A stretch of DNA of 64,000 bases. Source: Gamarada debralockiae (lineage: Eukaryota > Ascomycota > Leotiomycetes > Helotiales > Hyphodiscaceae). The position numbers and the translations under genes are program-made. The stretch spans positions 124,001-188,000 of the forward strand of contig NXFV01001257.1 of assembly GCA_002803225.1 (NCBI GenBank). Direction: 5' to 3'. Positions 34,501 to 47,820 of this stretch are shown here, piece after piece; the first letter of the stretch is position 1; the number at the start of each line of letters is the position of its first letter. The notes under the pieces were generated by a model. The model made no database searches and was not told the DNA's origin. It worked only from the letters and a program-made list of their open reading frames with translations.

Positions 34501-37500
34501 AAGAAAGGTTTGCTGCTGATCCAGAGCAATATGCGGTGAGTTGCCTCCGGGTAGATCAGATTATTCCTTTTTGCTTGCGGCGTGGAGGAGTAATTTGACT
34601 TTGTTAGGGATGTTCAAATCCTTGATCCCGGAGGAGGTTCTGGAGCCCCGGTAATCGGAAAAGCTGAACCGGGGGATAAATGAACGACCGACATCGTGAA
34701 CTTTCTTTTGTTGGGCTAATGTGTCGGGTTTACTTCCAGGATCTATCCTTTGCCAGAAAGCCTTACGGCATCTTCCACAACGTCGCTGGGAGAAGGGTTC
34801 TAACTCTTAAGGGCTCAAATTTCTTGGGCTTTCCTCCTTGTCACTGACTTGACGGGTGGCAGCGCATGCTAGTGAACGTTTCACACGGAACCAACGCTGT
34901 TCTAGGCGGGACACGCACCCCGAAAGTCACCCTTTGAAAATGATCGAGATGCGATCATTCGATAGACACTTCAGCAGGCCCTTTGAGCCCTCAGGCCCTG
35001 GCATGTTTCTCCGCTCACTGAGCATGGAACAAGCTTGTAATCGCGAATTTCAAATCATTCTGTACACAGGACATCTGCCAAGGCAGAAAAACTCTTGTTT
35101 TGGGTGGGTCGGGTGGAGTAGTGCTTTGGTCAGGGGAAGTACCGAGTACCTAACTGGACCTCCTCGTTATCAGCAATGTCGAGCAAATTACCAGCCTCTG
35201 CAAGGCTTGTAGGTTGGTTCCCTTTGTCGCAGGTATCATCACATATCAACGTCTTCCCGAACCCTAATTCTGGGACGAAACTTTGGGAGGATCCCAATAA
35301 ACTTTGCTCTGGGCGCCTGCATGGCACCTTGTGTCCTTGCCCGGGCTCGTGAGATTTGAGCGAGCGAGAATTTATTTTGTATGGTGAAATCCGACAGATC
35401 GCTTTTGTTTAACGACTTTAAATTGCTGTATGGAAGATCAAATCCCAGTAGCCGTCTTTGCTGCCTTATTGGCCCTGGATATGCTCTTTGCTTATTCAGA
35501 GCTGCTTCTACCGTGGGCACCCTCTGTACAATACCTGGAGCCCTGTTTGATCAATTGAATTTGGTAAATATGAGATCCAAATTCGCGGATGATGCCGGCA
35601 TTCAATGTTGCATGTCAGGTGCGTACCATCGCTGTCGCAATGTAGCTATTATTATCCAACCTGGCGTCGTGCTGAAAGCCTCATCTCCACCGCAAATGGC
35701 TTTGAACCTGCGAGTTTGAACGAGGGAAGAGCGGCCATAGTGCCTCAACCATCATCCTAGCCCGCGAGAAACCACTGAACCCTAGGATTTGCAGATGTGC
35801 AGCAAATCTTCTCGCTTTGCCCTGTCAAACGGTCCCTGTCAAGATCGAGATGATCCGCCCGCCGAGGGAACGCTGACATGGATATCGATCTGCGGAGACG
35901 ACACTTCGTCCAATCTCAAACACCTGAAAGCTAGATCGTTTTCAGCAGCCACCTGCGGCAATGGATATATTCGAGATAGTCATACGAGTAGGTTAGGATC
36001 AGCATTGATCATCGTCAGGCCCCGTCATTATTGGAATGGGGTGCCATGGGTTACAGTTGCAAAGGAAGAACCGAAAATCAGTCTCCCGCAGAAATTGCGC
36101 CAGCAGACTCTACGTGCTCTCGGTACTGTAAATGATATTGAGGTAGCACATAAAAGTTACACAACAATTCCCAACGATTTCTTCACCCTCCCCTCGCTGT
36201 ACTACCAGAGCACAGCAACCTAACGGTGTGCGCCATGGACATGGGCCTCCACCTCGCCGACTTGTGCAACCCTCAAATCCGGTGGGCTGGTCAACGACTT
36301 TTCGAGCATGAGCGTGCACGACATCGAATAGCCTCCCCTGCTACCCTGTTCAAACTGCCACAAATATTTGTCCGGCTAGGTCAGGACTTTGTTTTGCTTC
36401 CAGGTTGATGCTGTACAAAAGCCATTTCGTGTAAAAGAACCCAATTCGTGCGTCTGTGCAAGTATCTGGATTTCGGAACACAAAGCTTTGATGCAAGTCA
36501 GGGTCCCAGAATTAGGGGTATTTTGAGGTCAATGGAGGCTTGCCAGGTCGTTCGATGGAACATGGCTATCTGGTCTGGCAGGTTAGAGTATCGAACGAGT
36601 TGGCGACTTGGGCTCCTCTGTCGTACTGCAATTCCCTAGTTTCTGGAAAGAGGGAGTGGAGAGAGGTACTGAAGGCTGATTTGTCGCACAGTGCCTGCAA
36701 GTATCCGCATCCGGCGTTGAGTTTGAGGTTGAAGTCAAAGGTGCGCGTGTGCTAGGGAGAGCGCAAGCTTGTGCACAACATAGTAATGGAGGGAAGTCCA
36801 TCGAGTGGGGACAGCAGACGCCGATGAGCAGAAAGGATGGGATGAGTGGTCCGTGGTGGGCGGTAGTTCCTAGAAAGAGAGTTTGATGGGAGTCACGAGA
36901 GAAACACCGGTAAAAACGTTGCACGAGTAGTGAGACAGACGTCTACGAAGGCCGTGATGATCCTCCTTGCGTCCGTCAACGCTTAGGGCAGACGAGTACT
37001 TGATAGCTAGCTCGAGCATGCACTAAATGCTCCCGATCACAATAATCCATGAATCAGGTAGAAGCAACAGCGATCCTGCAGGCAGTTTCCGAGATGCGTG
37101 AGATTGACACTGCAGATCTGTTGTTTCCTTGTCTTTACCGGACATCGCGCGCTGATCAGTGATTCAATTACAAGGAGAAACGAGATTCTAGGGTGACGAG
37201 GGAAAGCATGAAAGGATCGGGGCCATCTAAGCAGTAAAATTGAAGAGTCTCGATCAATCTGGACCGTGCCATTGATATGGTTTAAAAATAGAAAAACCAA
37301 AAAGCAACGAGAGATCTGGAAGTATTGGTAGCCCATGTTCAAATTCATGCCCCATCTCTATGTACTACTTGAAAATCCCCTTGACGATTCCCTTAACAAT
37401 AACCATTTCCTACACACAATAGCCAAGGGGCCTGGGCGATCCTAACGTCTTTGAGTGTCAAAGATGGAGATTGGATCGCCAATTTACCGGGGTAGACGAA

Positions 37501-38513
37501 ACAAATTGGCATCTCGAACTACTGGAACGGGCAACAGTCGAGCAGGGAGGTTGTTCGGTTTTTGATGGAGTAGTGGGAGGGCCGTGGACTTTATGGAGTG
37601 TGGGGCCTGTTTTAGTATGCGTCAGGGTAGATTTAATAAATTTGTGCAGATCGTTGCCCCGTGCAGGGGCCCCTCTCAACCTCACCTCCTCCATCCACAG
37701 CCAATCGACACGGCTCCTAGACTGCCGGGGAAATGAACTTCAGCAGAAGAAGTGCAGATGGGAGATGCGTTGGAACACGGCCAGTCCACCTGTCATTCAC
37801 CCCCCTCCCCTTTACTACTAGCACGACCCCCTCTCTCCTCTTTAAGCTATGGCTCAACTCTGCCCTACCCAAATCGATTGCCTTGTCTGCTTCCGGACAA
37901 ACGTTCTGTAAGACGAACTCAAAGCTCAATTCGAGTAATCCTCCGCTCACTAAGAGCCTCCGTTCAGCTCACCCGTTGTTCTTTTCGGACCGTCGATCAC
38001 CTCCCGACCACTCACAGTGCATGCACCAAATCTGCAGCATCCACTTCAGCCTCTGCCTCGACAATCGTTCGTTCGTGGCTTTACGACGCCTTGTGCCATT
38101 GTTTGCGGCCTCGCCTCTATGCTCCTCATCAAGAAACAAATTACAAACATAGCATCGCATGGCCTACCCATGGGCATAGTTCGAATTGAGATGGTTTGCC
38201 ATCCTTGACGCCCTCGTCTATCCCCTCGATTGATGCCCTCAAGGATTGACCCAGCATTCGACGCTGGTCCTAGTCCTTGATGCGGTGTTGCAGCGGACCC
38301 TGGTTGGGCGAGCGCTAGCTGAATTATTTCATATGGGCTAGAGCCGGTCCTGTAAGTAACTGGACTCAATTGAGAAAATTTGCCAACGCTGTTCCAGTCC
38401 CAGAAGACTGGATTACCTGAAAAGCCACCCGCGATTGAGGATCAGCAAGGCTCCGGGATGTGATACCGTGCCCGGTGTCCCGTGTCTCAATGGGAAAACC
38501 CCAAGGTAGAATG
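31555..38513. other. Long region without a recognisable gene
   Basis: About 7 kb with only short open frames, none with a recognisable domain, codon pattern or convincing splice structure. A pyrimidine-rich tract (33270-33340) is followed at 33356 by a 58-codon ORF (MGIEIQIDQQEKRKLFCSFQ..., stop at 33530-33532), which is the best small-gene candidate but weak. Pyrimidine-rich sequence also occurs near 37680-38030. The stretch ends in the leader of flbD, so it may hold distant control elements or a non-coding transcript. Confidence 0.35.
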
Positions 38514-39699
38514 ACTTTCCAGTGGCCACAGCAGTCGCTAGCAACTCTCCACTTGACTACTTTTACCATTGCTGCCACTCTGCTCTTCACCAACCAGTAG
38601 TAAAGGACCACAGACTGGCGAATTTCAGACCCCCTCGCTCGAAGAAAAAGGCCTGTTGCAAGCCCCATACATACCCTACAGTACCACGAAACAGCACTTT
38701 ATTTTTCCTGCTGGCTTCCCATACGCCTAGAACCCAGAATTGCATTCCTCGACCCCTCCTCCCAGAAAGACGTTCCTGGCATCCTGGTGTTGACGCCGTG
38801 GCCGCAACCGTAGACCCCACCCCACCAATAATACCCTTCCGTAACTGGCGACCATCCCAATAACTATATGGTCTTGCAGCATCCGATCTTTCTCTCACTC
38901 ATCATAAGCCCCCAATACTCAACTTGATTCATTCTCAACATCAATCCATTTACGTCAACTTCATCGTCATCATCATCCATCATCGACACGACCTCATCCC
39001 CATTTACATCAAACTTCACTTGAGCATCGATCTTCTTTCGCCGTCACTTGCTCACCGCTCAACGAAACTGGATCTTGATATAGACATCGTGGAAAGCGGC
39101 CCCAATTCAAGTCGGAAATATCTCGACTCGAGGACTCTTGGAGAACGACCCGTACTGAAGAGCAATCAATCCACTCGGTGGATTCCTCTGATAAGGCTCC
39201 TGAACTGTCATCGAAACGAAATCCCCCCCATCTGCCGCCATTGCCAGATCCGAATCAGTAACCACACTAGGAACAACGCCAAAATCCTTTTAGTGATTAT
39301 CCTCATCTGTCACGCACTTGACTACTCTCGATATCTAGCAGCGGCACCCTTCCCACTGTCACTCTTTGTCCGGTTCCTCACCGGCGGTTAGCCACTACTC
39401 TAACCATCATCCCTCCACGTCCTTAGGTCCTTAGTAGTCCCCTTCCAGATCCAATCGCCAAGCCACAAAGCTCCCGATCTGTCAAGTTCAAAGATAGCAT
39501 CGGACCTTCTATTAGCTCTACTGGCCTGGACTTTTGAAAAGAGTACGGTTGTGGAGTAGCCAATATAACTACTTTCCCGCTCGCCTCCCAACGGCTACTA
39601 GCCTTCAAGTCCCTCATCCTCACATCTTCTACGTCAAGGTCTTTGAGGACCTCTTCATCACCCCTCTCAACGCAACTCCGACATCCCTTCAATCTCAAG
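38514..39699 (+). promoter_or_regulatory. Probable long 5' leader of flbD, nearly free of ATG
   Basis: In these 1,186 nt only one ATG occurs on the plus strand (38868). It opens a 19-codon upstream ORF ending TGA at 38925-38927. From there to the flbD ATG at 39700 there is none, whereas about 18 would be expected over the whole stretch at equal base frequencies. The sequence is pyrimidine-rich. Such depletion is the usual mark of a transcribed leader selected against upstream starts. Transcription probably begins somewhere in 38.5-38.9 kb (inference). Confidence 0.6.
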
Positions 39700-40653
39700 A
39701 TGTCATCATCTCATCGACGAGGACCTTGGTCCCAAGGAGAGGATGAATATCTCGTGCAACTCGTGCACACCCAAGGAGCCTTGAACTGGGTCAGAATAGC
39801 ACAGCTCATCGGCTCGCGCTCACCAAAACAATGCCGTGAGCGATATCACCAAAATCTCAAGCCATCGCTTAACCATGAGCCCATCAGTCTCGAAGAAGGA
39901 CTCCAGATTGAACGCTTGGTTGGTGAGATGGGGAAACGTTGGGCAGAGATAGCACGAAGACTTAATGGACGAAGCGACAATGCAGTGAAGAACTGGTGGA
40001 ATGGCAGTATGAACAGACGGCGGCGACTTGTCCTTCGTCGCACTTCCAATCACTGCTCGAACAACTTTGATGAGCGATCACAAACTCTTTCCTACGCCAG
40101 ACCAGCGGAAACCCGGCCACTCTCAATCTCATCATCCTCTTGGGCCTCTCTACCCATCAGAGATGCTCCACTTCCATCACCGTCTGTATCAGAAGCGTCG
40201 AGAGCTGAGTCTGTTGATGGTGCGCCATCCCTTATCTCTGACAGTGGTTCCACGTTCTCAGTCTCACCACGCTTAGCAACGTCGCCAGCGATCGAGCTAC
40301 CACCCCTGAACTCCTTTGCTCGAGATACGAGGAGGCCCAGTCTCCCAATCTTGCAGTTCAGACCGAACAGCTTTCTTTCGGAAGCTGACAGCCAGGTACA
40401 AGCCTTTCAACCTCGGTTCCATGGTGAATCGAAAGTTTATGCCGGGAGCGCACTCTCTCCTCCTCTTTATCGACGCGCAGAACAGCACCATACTCTGCCT
40501 CCGTCGCCGCGGGACTGCTACCATGAGCCGCGATCGCAGCTCCCAACAGCTCCTCCAACGCCCGTACAATTACCACCTCTCCAGCTCGCCGCTGGAGCAG
40601 AGCAACCAGCCGAGCGCGACTCACGGATGCATCTCTCTTCAGTTTTGGGTTAA
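39700..40653 (+). CDS. flbD: FlbD-type Myb (R2R3-like) developmental regulator
   Basis: 317 aa from the ATG at 39700 (MSSSHRRGPW). Two Myb repeats fill residues ~5-105: RRGPWSQGEDEYLVQLVHTQ, NWVRIAQLIGSRSPKQCRER, then LVGEMGKRWAEIARRLNGRS and DNAVKNWWNGSMNRRRR. These match Aspergillus FlbD closely. FlbD promotes asexual development upstream of brlA in Aspergillus (established there); the role here is inferred. The rest is Ser/Pro-rich and ends with a short conserved-looking RMHLSSVLG tail. The open frame extends 19 codons upstream, but only from a TTG, so 39700 is the start. An unusual ATG-poor leader precedes it. Confidence 0.9.
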   Translation: MSSSHRRGPWSQGEDEYLVQLVHTQGALNWVRIAQLIGSRSPKQCRERYHQNLKPSLNHEPISLEEGLQIERLVGEMGKRWAEIARRLNGRSDNAVKNWWNGSMNRRRRLVLRRTSNHCSNNFDERSQTLSYARPAETRPLSISSSSWASLPIRDAPLPSPSVSEASRAESVDGAPSLISDSGSTFSVSPRLATSPAIELPPLNSFARDTRRPSLPILQFRPNSFLSEADSQVQAFQPRFHGESKVYAGSALSPPLYRRAEQHHTLPPSPRDCYHEPRSQLPTAPPTPVQLPPLQLAAGAEQPAERDSRMHLSSVLG

Positions 40654-42769
40654 ATGTCACTTTTGGACTTGGGTATGGGGTTTGGGGATATGACAGGTTT
40701 AAAAATGGGCGGCTTCTGTGTTATATTTGTCCCATTATACCTTTCTTTAATCTCCACGACTCACTGGGATATTCTTGGGCCTCACTGGGTAGGATGAAAT
40801 CGCGTTAAAAGGGAGGCACGCATCATGATCAACGTCTTTCATTATTTACGACCTTGGGACGAAACTGTCCTTAATACCATGTACATTTTGTTCAGTTAGA
40901 TACCCACACTATTTACACGATGACAGTATTATACAATCTATATACGAAAGCTGTCGCAATAATCACAAATCAAAATGTACAACTACATGTCAAGCTCTTG
41001 TGCATAACAAAGAAAGCGTCTCATCATTCGCTAATTTCACATGTCCCATCAATGTGCAGCATTCGAGCATCCAACTCCGCTCTGGCAAATTCTACAAGTC
41101 CGCAGTCGGCCAACCTTCATCCAGATCAGTGGCTCAGAACAGAGTGGGTAGGAAGAAGTTCAAATCTCCACCGGCCTTGTCCGACGGCCAGAGGTCGCAT
41201 TGCAAGGACACCAAGTATCTTAGTGTTGAGAAACTAACTCCTTGCGTACCTCTGGAGCGATGCTACTTCGCAACACAAAGTTTTCCACCCGCAAAGCCCC
41301 CGAACCACTTCGATCGAGACTTCGCATTAAAGGATGGAGACTGACAAAACTGCCAGTGTAGAGGTAATCTGCCCGTCATTGCCCCCTTTCCTACGTCGGT
41401 ACCGGTTCTCCACTCGACGACGATCCAGATCATCATCAGCAACTAACCAGCCAGAAAGCTACCAAGAAAACCGCCTTCGCTTTCCTCCCACACCGCGTCG
41501 GTGGTTTCTCCGGCCTATCAAATATAAAATCCGACTTACGGATCTTGACTTCTCACGCCGTTAACTAGATTACATACTTCTACCCAGATGGCGCTGAACT
41601 CAATCTCACAATGTACGAGAGACAGCTCAGATCTTAGTCTCATCGTACAACGGGAATTGGCGCTATGGTCAGGTTACTTTGCCTTGGACGTGTTAGACTT
41701 GGGTTCGTCGTCGACCCAATCTTTGGGCGCGTTGCGGCGACAGCCAATCATTGCTCAAGAGAGCATGGCCCATCAGAGTGAATGTATGGAGTATGTGTTT
41801 TTACCGCAGACAAAACAAATACAAAGTTTGAGCTGTATGCAAGCCATAATGAGCGACGAGGCGCGCGGATCATTGCATTGATTCACTACTGGGATGGGCG
41901 TCTTGGGACTTTTGCTTTTTTGGCTCTTTGGAGTTATTTTCTGCGATGGCTTAGTTGATGGAAGTTTATTAATAATGACAATAATGTGATTTGCGTAACA
42001 GATCAACAGCGGCTACTCACGTCCCAACGATTCAAGATCTTAGCTTCTGACTGGTGGCCTCGGTTATCGAGAAAGTGTGGCGGGGGGATGATAGGGGTTG
42101 AATAAGAAAAGTAAAGTCATGCATGATAGATCATAAATTGGTGGGACGCGGTTGAGAACGCAATTGGTAATGATGCCGGCTGCCCCCTTTTGGCAGAAGG
42201 TTGGTCAGATCTTTGATTACCCTACCGAGTCGATGTGTAGCGATGATAACTTGGCCCTGGGCAATCGGGTCCTGTGCAAGAAAGTTGTCCCGTATCACCC
42301 CATTCTAAGCGTTGAACCTGTTCTCCTCGAGTCCTCCCCTTTACCATCTGACAACTCGGAATCAAAGGCAGCAGCCACGTCATGAGATCTCCTCCTCGGC
42401 AACCCTGAAAGACTTCTGCACTGTAACATCGTTGCAGATCTCTAGGCCGTTTCTCTCTACCCAACCGAAAGGAGTCCAGCATCCGATGCCTTGCACTCAG
42501 TGACCGCCAGCGTAGTTTCCCAAACCGCGAAAACGACTGTACATGTTCTGCACTACCTGGGTATCCATCTACAAGTGCTATGTAGCTTTACATTATCCAC
42601 GATGGCCGAATGAATCGGCAAATGACACCGTACGCCCCCTAGCAAGAAGAGAATTCCGTCTTGTTTTCCATTCCCATAATATGTTCAGATGACTCCTTCG
42701 CTGCATGCCCAAAATCGAAAAATTTCAGTCCCCGCCGACGGTCTATTCAATGAATTGTCCCGCAACATC
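40654..42769. other. Convergent intergenic region, flbD and O-GlcNAc transferase
   Basis: 2.1 kb between convergent 3' ends, long for such a gap. Only short open frames without recognisable features (for example 41588-41881). Nothing else supported. Confidence 0.35.
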
Positions 42770-45700
42770 TCAAAGGTAGATATCCCCTCCCTCATTTGCA
42801 ACCCACCTTCGCCACGCCTCATCGTAAGCAGACTCCAAGTCCGATACCCATCTCTTGGTATCGAACAAAGCACATGTCCATCTGCTGTCGTAGAGCAGCT
42901 TCCGAAGCTCACCAAGTCTCCCGACACCTTCCCCGCGACCAGAAGGGTGCGTTTTGTACGAGAATCCGCTGGCAAGCCTTATTGCGAACTCCTCATATTC
43001 ATCGTCGTCCTTCGCGATGAGTTCCGCCGCTGCCCTGCGACCTTCCTCACCTCTGGGTAGTGCCCCCTTGAGGATAGATGCTGCCATACGGGAGCACATC
43101 TTATACTTGTAACGGGGGAGCGTCAACAGAGGTGTACTTGACCACAGCACATCGGCAGCCGTTGTATGAGCGTTACACTCTGGTGTGTCAAGAAACAGAT
43201 CACAAATCCGAGCCCTGGATATATGTTGGTGCTTCGGGGCAACGTCCGTGAACCAAATGCGAGATGCAACACTTTCTCCTGCCCATTCCAAAGCCGTTCG
43301 CTTGAGATTGCTCTCACCAAGATCGGGAAAGCGGAGGAGCCACAAAATTGCTTTGGGGACCTTGTCCAATATCCGTAGCCAGGTTCGGAAAGTAGTAGGT
43401 TCGATCTACGACAATTAGTATGCATACGAAAGAGTTGAGATGCGAAACGTACCTTATATAGTTGATTAAAGTTGCCAAGAATGATAGCATCGTCAGACAA
43501 ATTAGGGAAGAGTTCCTTTCGCATGTTCCATCTTCGAGTTTGTTCGTCTTCCCATGACAATCGATTCTCTCTTGGTTCAGATTGAGCGTGATCGCAACAA
43601 AAGAATGTGTCTCGACAGAAGATGATGTTCTCTGAATAGACCCAGTCCTCGTCGTCCGACGATTGTTGATCTAGTAATTGATCTTCGAGGTCCAGATTCC
43701 TTCTCCAAGGACGAAGAGTGTCTGGCGGGATCGCAGTCTCGTCTGCAAGGATGTAATCACACCATTCAGCACCTAAAGTCCCTGCAAATCCCATGAAGGA
43801 CATCTGGATGGGAGCGGGACGAGCTGCAAAGACTTCATTCCTTGCACCCCTCGTGTAGCCATTGAGATTTACGAGGATATGAATTCCATCGTGGACAATT
43901 TGTTGGACGAGTTTATCAGCGGACCAAGAACTGACGTCGCGAAACACAGGTGCCTCACGCTCGATCTGCTGCCTGTGGACTGAATTGTCGCTCGAAGTTG
44001 TGGCATAGCAGAAAGCCTTTGCACGGCGCGGGTCGTGCATGCCAAAAACAGATTGCATCCTGTACAAACACATTAGTAGAGGCAAGATAGAAAATTCAGC
44101 CAAGGTAACTTACAAGTGTGCCAACGGGTGATTGTTGAAGTCTGACGAGACATAGCCAATATTAAGGTGTGGTGATGGTGGAGACGGAGGTGAGAAGACA
44201 GGTCCCTGCATCCAAGGTGCTCGGAGAGTGGAGCAGGATATCCTCAATGCGTTCCGCTGGGATATCATGCGGATATCTTTCGCCGAGAGGGGACAGGTAA
44301 AGGTATGGAATGGTAAGACAGTCGGGGCTGATGGGACAGCTAGACTACTCGGGACTTGTGGTCGAGGGTAACAGGAGGGTGGAAGTTGCCGATTTTTGAC
44401 ATGTTTGTCGTGGTACCATCGGTGCATAGCTCTTTTGATAGACCGCTCGATCAGCCTTATCACTCTTTGTCCCTCCCAGCGATGGCCAGACCATGCACTG
44501 AGAGTTGCCTGCATATTTGCCTTCTTCTCTGGCGCCCATCGGTCACCGGTATCTGCTGCTTCCAGTTGTTGGAGGACTTGGTGGAATGTTTGGTTTTGCA
44601 ATGTTCCTCGACCCCATAATGAGCCCTCCTTCAGTTGCTTTGCGACGATATCGACGACGCGCTTCATCCAACCTCCACCGTTGAGATTACTTCTGGCATC
44701 AGTGATCATGCCAGACTCATCTACATGCCATCTGTCTTGTCTGCCACCGTCAAGAATGACCCCTCCTCTGCCAGCCCAATCGCACACGGAATTCAAAGCA
44801 TTTGCGAGACCACAGACCGCTTCCGCAAAATCCGGACTCGACGCAACAGCACGTCTGTAATATTCGATGGCATCGCTCGTGCGGCCCTGGTCCTTAACAG
44901 CATTTGCAAGATTCGCGAGGGCAATATCAAATGTACTGTCACAATTCACTGCCTGTTCGTACATCTTGATGGCAGCTGTGAGTTGGCCAATATCCTTGAG
45001 CAAGCTCCCAAGATTGGTATACAGATGAGCATGCCTTGAATCCAGATTGAGACCATAGTTGTAGTAAGCAAGGGCCAACGCAACACCACTTCCTGGAACA
45101 ACTCCTGGTATTGAAGGGAGCGACGAACCGTCTCGGGGGACAATTGGACGAAAAGATGCTGGCTGTTGGACACTGGCGAGTAGAATTCCAACATTGTTGG
45201 CAGTAGAAGGACTCGGCTGGAGAGATAATGACAGGTAATATAGAGACAAGATGTCTCCAACTCCAGTTGGCATCCTCGAGATTCTCTGTGGAGAGCTGCT
45301 GTTCGACATTGCGTCCTGAAATATCTTGGCAAGAGATAGAAGGGAATTGCTCGTTGTGGATACAGCTGCTCTTCTGGCGAGACCTTCCGGAACATGACGA
45401 AGTCCTGGAAGCTCCCCATTTTTGGCGAAGACCAGTCTGGCAGTCTGTAAAGCTTTGTCTGGAGGTAACAAGAGCGGCGTGGACGTCGGTGGAGTGAGCA
45501 TCGGTGATCTCATATCTGTACGCAGAGCAGAAAATCCATCAAGAGACAGGACATTCACTATCTTTCGTATCAGGCCTTGGATACCGTTCAAGCCCCTGCC
45601 AGCACTGATCAAAACGGCATCTTCGAACGCTTTTGATGCTCCATCAACATCGCCGAGTGCATAAAGCATGTTGCCTTTGGCATGGACAAGGGCAAGAATT

Positions 45701-47820
45701 CGACCATTTTCGGAACCTGCCACTGAGAACCCACTTGATCCAAATCCAGGCTGAGATCCATCTTCAGAATCTCGGGTCAATGGCGATCGGAAGGCCCGGT
45801 CGTCACCGTCATAATCCATGACGATTCTCTCTGACGTTGCACTCATGGACCCCGAGGATGATCGGTCCGCGTTGCTGGAAGTCTCGCTGAAGTAATCCTG
45901 CGACTCTTCCGGTTTTGGAAGTCGCAGAGAGCGCTCAACGAATTCAATGATATTGACCGCCTCGTTCCCTCGATGATCCCCACACAAGAGCCCAATGAGA
46001 TGCTCAACAGCTTCAAAATAGCTCGGCCGAAGCTTCACAGATTGCAGCCAATGTTGTTCTGCCTCCTCTCGTCTATTCAGACACAGCAATGTCGCTGCAA
46101 GATTCGACATTGCTTCTACATGCCTAACCAATGCATTAGCATCATTGATGCAACGGAAATCAAAGAATACTTACTTGGGATCTAATACTAGAATTTTGGA
46201 GTACCATTCAAGTGCTTTGTGATACTCTTCTAAACCATATGCAAGACATCCTCCGAGCAGCATTCCGTCTATCCAACACCATCCACTTTGTTCGCAAAGA
46301 GTAGTGAGCATCTCCAAAGCCTCCCTTGCCTTGCTCAAAGGCGAACTTGGAGCTGGATTGGGCGTCTGGAAAGGGGAGATGTAGTGTGGCACTTCTTGAT
46401 TTGAGAATCTCGAGTGCTTCGATTCACCAAAATCTCCATTGCTTTGCCAACCACTGAAACTATTCGTTCGATGAGAATTCGACAGCAAAGCTCCAACTTG
46501 CCGTCGAGAGCTCGCGGAATCGCTATCAGTAGATTTCGGGTACGAATCCGTCCAATTAGAGTTTCCTAAATGTGATGTTGGCTGTCGTGGCGGCTTGGGA
46601 TATATACTGTTTTTTGAAAATGCCCTAGAGCCATTGGATTGCCTGGATTGTCTATGTTCCTTCTTTGACTGGTGAAGGAAAGCGAGAAGATCGACGTATA
46701 TGCCGTGAGCCCATGAAAGAGTCTTTTCCTTGAATCGAGAGTTACTGGCCCTGTTGACTGATTGAGCTGTTGGGGTTCTAGCTCCATCACCAAAGGATGA
46801 ATAGATGCCTCCACCGTCATATATTTGTTGAGAATGCTGGGGTGTCATGAAAATCGGATCATGCATCTGTTGAACATTATCTGATATAGCAAAAGGCGGT
46901 CTCCCCGCTGGTTGTGCCGAGTCAACGTTGAAAGACGTCTGTCGAAATGGCGGTAGGAATTCTGCAGGGGAATTCGATTGCTGTTGGAATCCTCGATTCA
47001 AATCAAATTCGAAATTTGAATAATGGTGTCCTTGGTCTCTAAAGGCTGCGGGTCGGTATGGAACGAACTTCCCGTCTGGCCAATAGGGACCGTAGAGACC
47101 ACCATCATTGGAAGCAGTAGGCCCAGGCGACGGCTGATAAGTTGGTTGAAGTACAGTTGGTATCTGCATCCCATTATTCGGATAAAATGTAGCAGCTTGC
47201 TGCATTGATAGATGATCCAGAACGTTATGTTGAGCGAATGATAGAGATGGGACATTTGACCAGTTCATTGGATCACTGTTGATTCGTAAATCTCCTCCAG
47301 CACCGTTGAGTCCGACAAAATGACTCGGGGATGAGTTGTAGTTCCACCCCAAGCTGTTCGATCTCTGTCGTGTCCGGTGTTCATCTAGTACATTCCCGAG
47401 AGGTGCTGCATGCTGTGCTGACGAGGTTGCTGACATGGGAAGTACGACATGTTTTAAAGCTGGCGCCTTGCTCGACCACTGTACGGGGGTTCCATCATAA
47501 CCTGCGGCAAGTGTACCACTCGGTGTTTTCCTTCGCAACATATGCTCGGCAGGGTCATGATATTGCCCTCCAAATCCCTGGCCAGATGGGCCGTCGGGAA
47601 CCCCATTGCGATGGGGCCCATGATTCTCAACCGGATAAGCGCGGTGTGGTGGCGCAAGTGTAGATGAAGAGGGAAGGGTTCTCGAGCTTCGGAAGGGTAA
47701 AGGTGCGAATCGGTCTGGTATTCTCGGGGGCTGTAGAGGTTCGAATGGAGAGGCTGCAAATCCAGGGCTGCCGAACTGCTGCGATAGGTTTCGAGGGTGG
47801 TGAGCAATCTGGGGAATCAT
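42770..47820 (-). CDS. O-GlcNAc transferase (GT41) with TPR repeats
   Basis: UDP-GlcNAc:polypeptide O-GlcNAc transferase of the OGT/SPINDLY family, acting on nuclear and cytosolic proteins. Four exons (47820-46175, 46123-44114, 44059-43453, 43405-42770) join in phase to 1,632 aa. Residues 1-~450 are Gln/Ser/Pro-rich and disordered. TPR units occur near residues 490-620 (LEEYHKALEWYSKILVLDP; HVEAMSNLAATLLCLNRREE) and 890-990 (HLYTNLGSLLKDIGQ; IALANLANAVKDQGRT). The catalytic part has IGYVSSDFNNHPLAHL with the key histidine, VNLNGYTRGARNEVFAARPA, MSFMGFAGTLGAEWCDY, NFNQLYK|IEPTTF with the UDP-contacting lysine, and AHTTAADVLWSSTPLLTLPR. The start is the first ATG; the upstream frame opens only with TTG. 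No key residue seems lost. Confidence 0.92.

Noticed and set aside
38924..39391. 155-codon open frame before flbD
   Set aside because: It begins with TTG, not ATG; the region has no ATG at all, which fits a leader and not a coding region.
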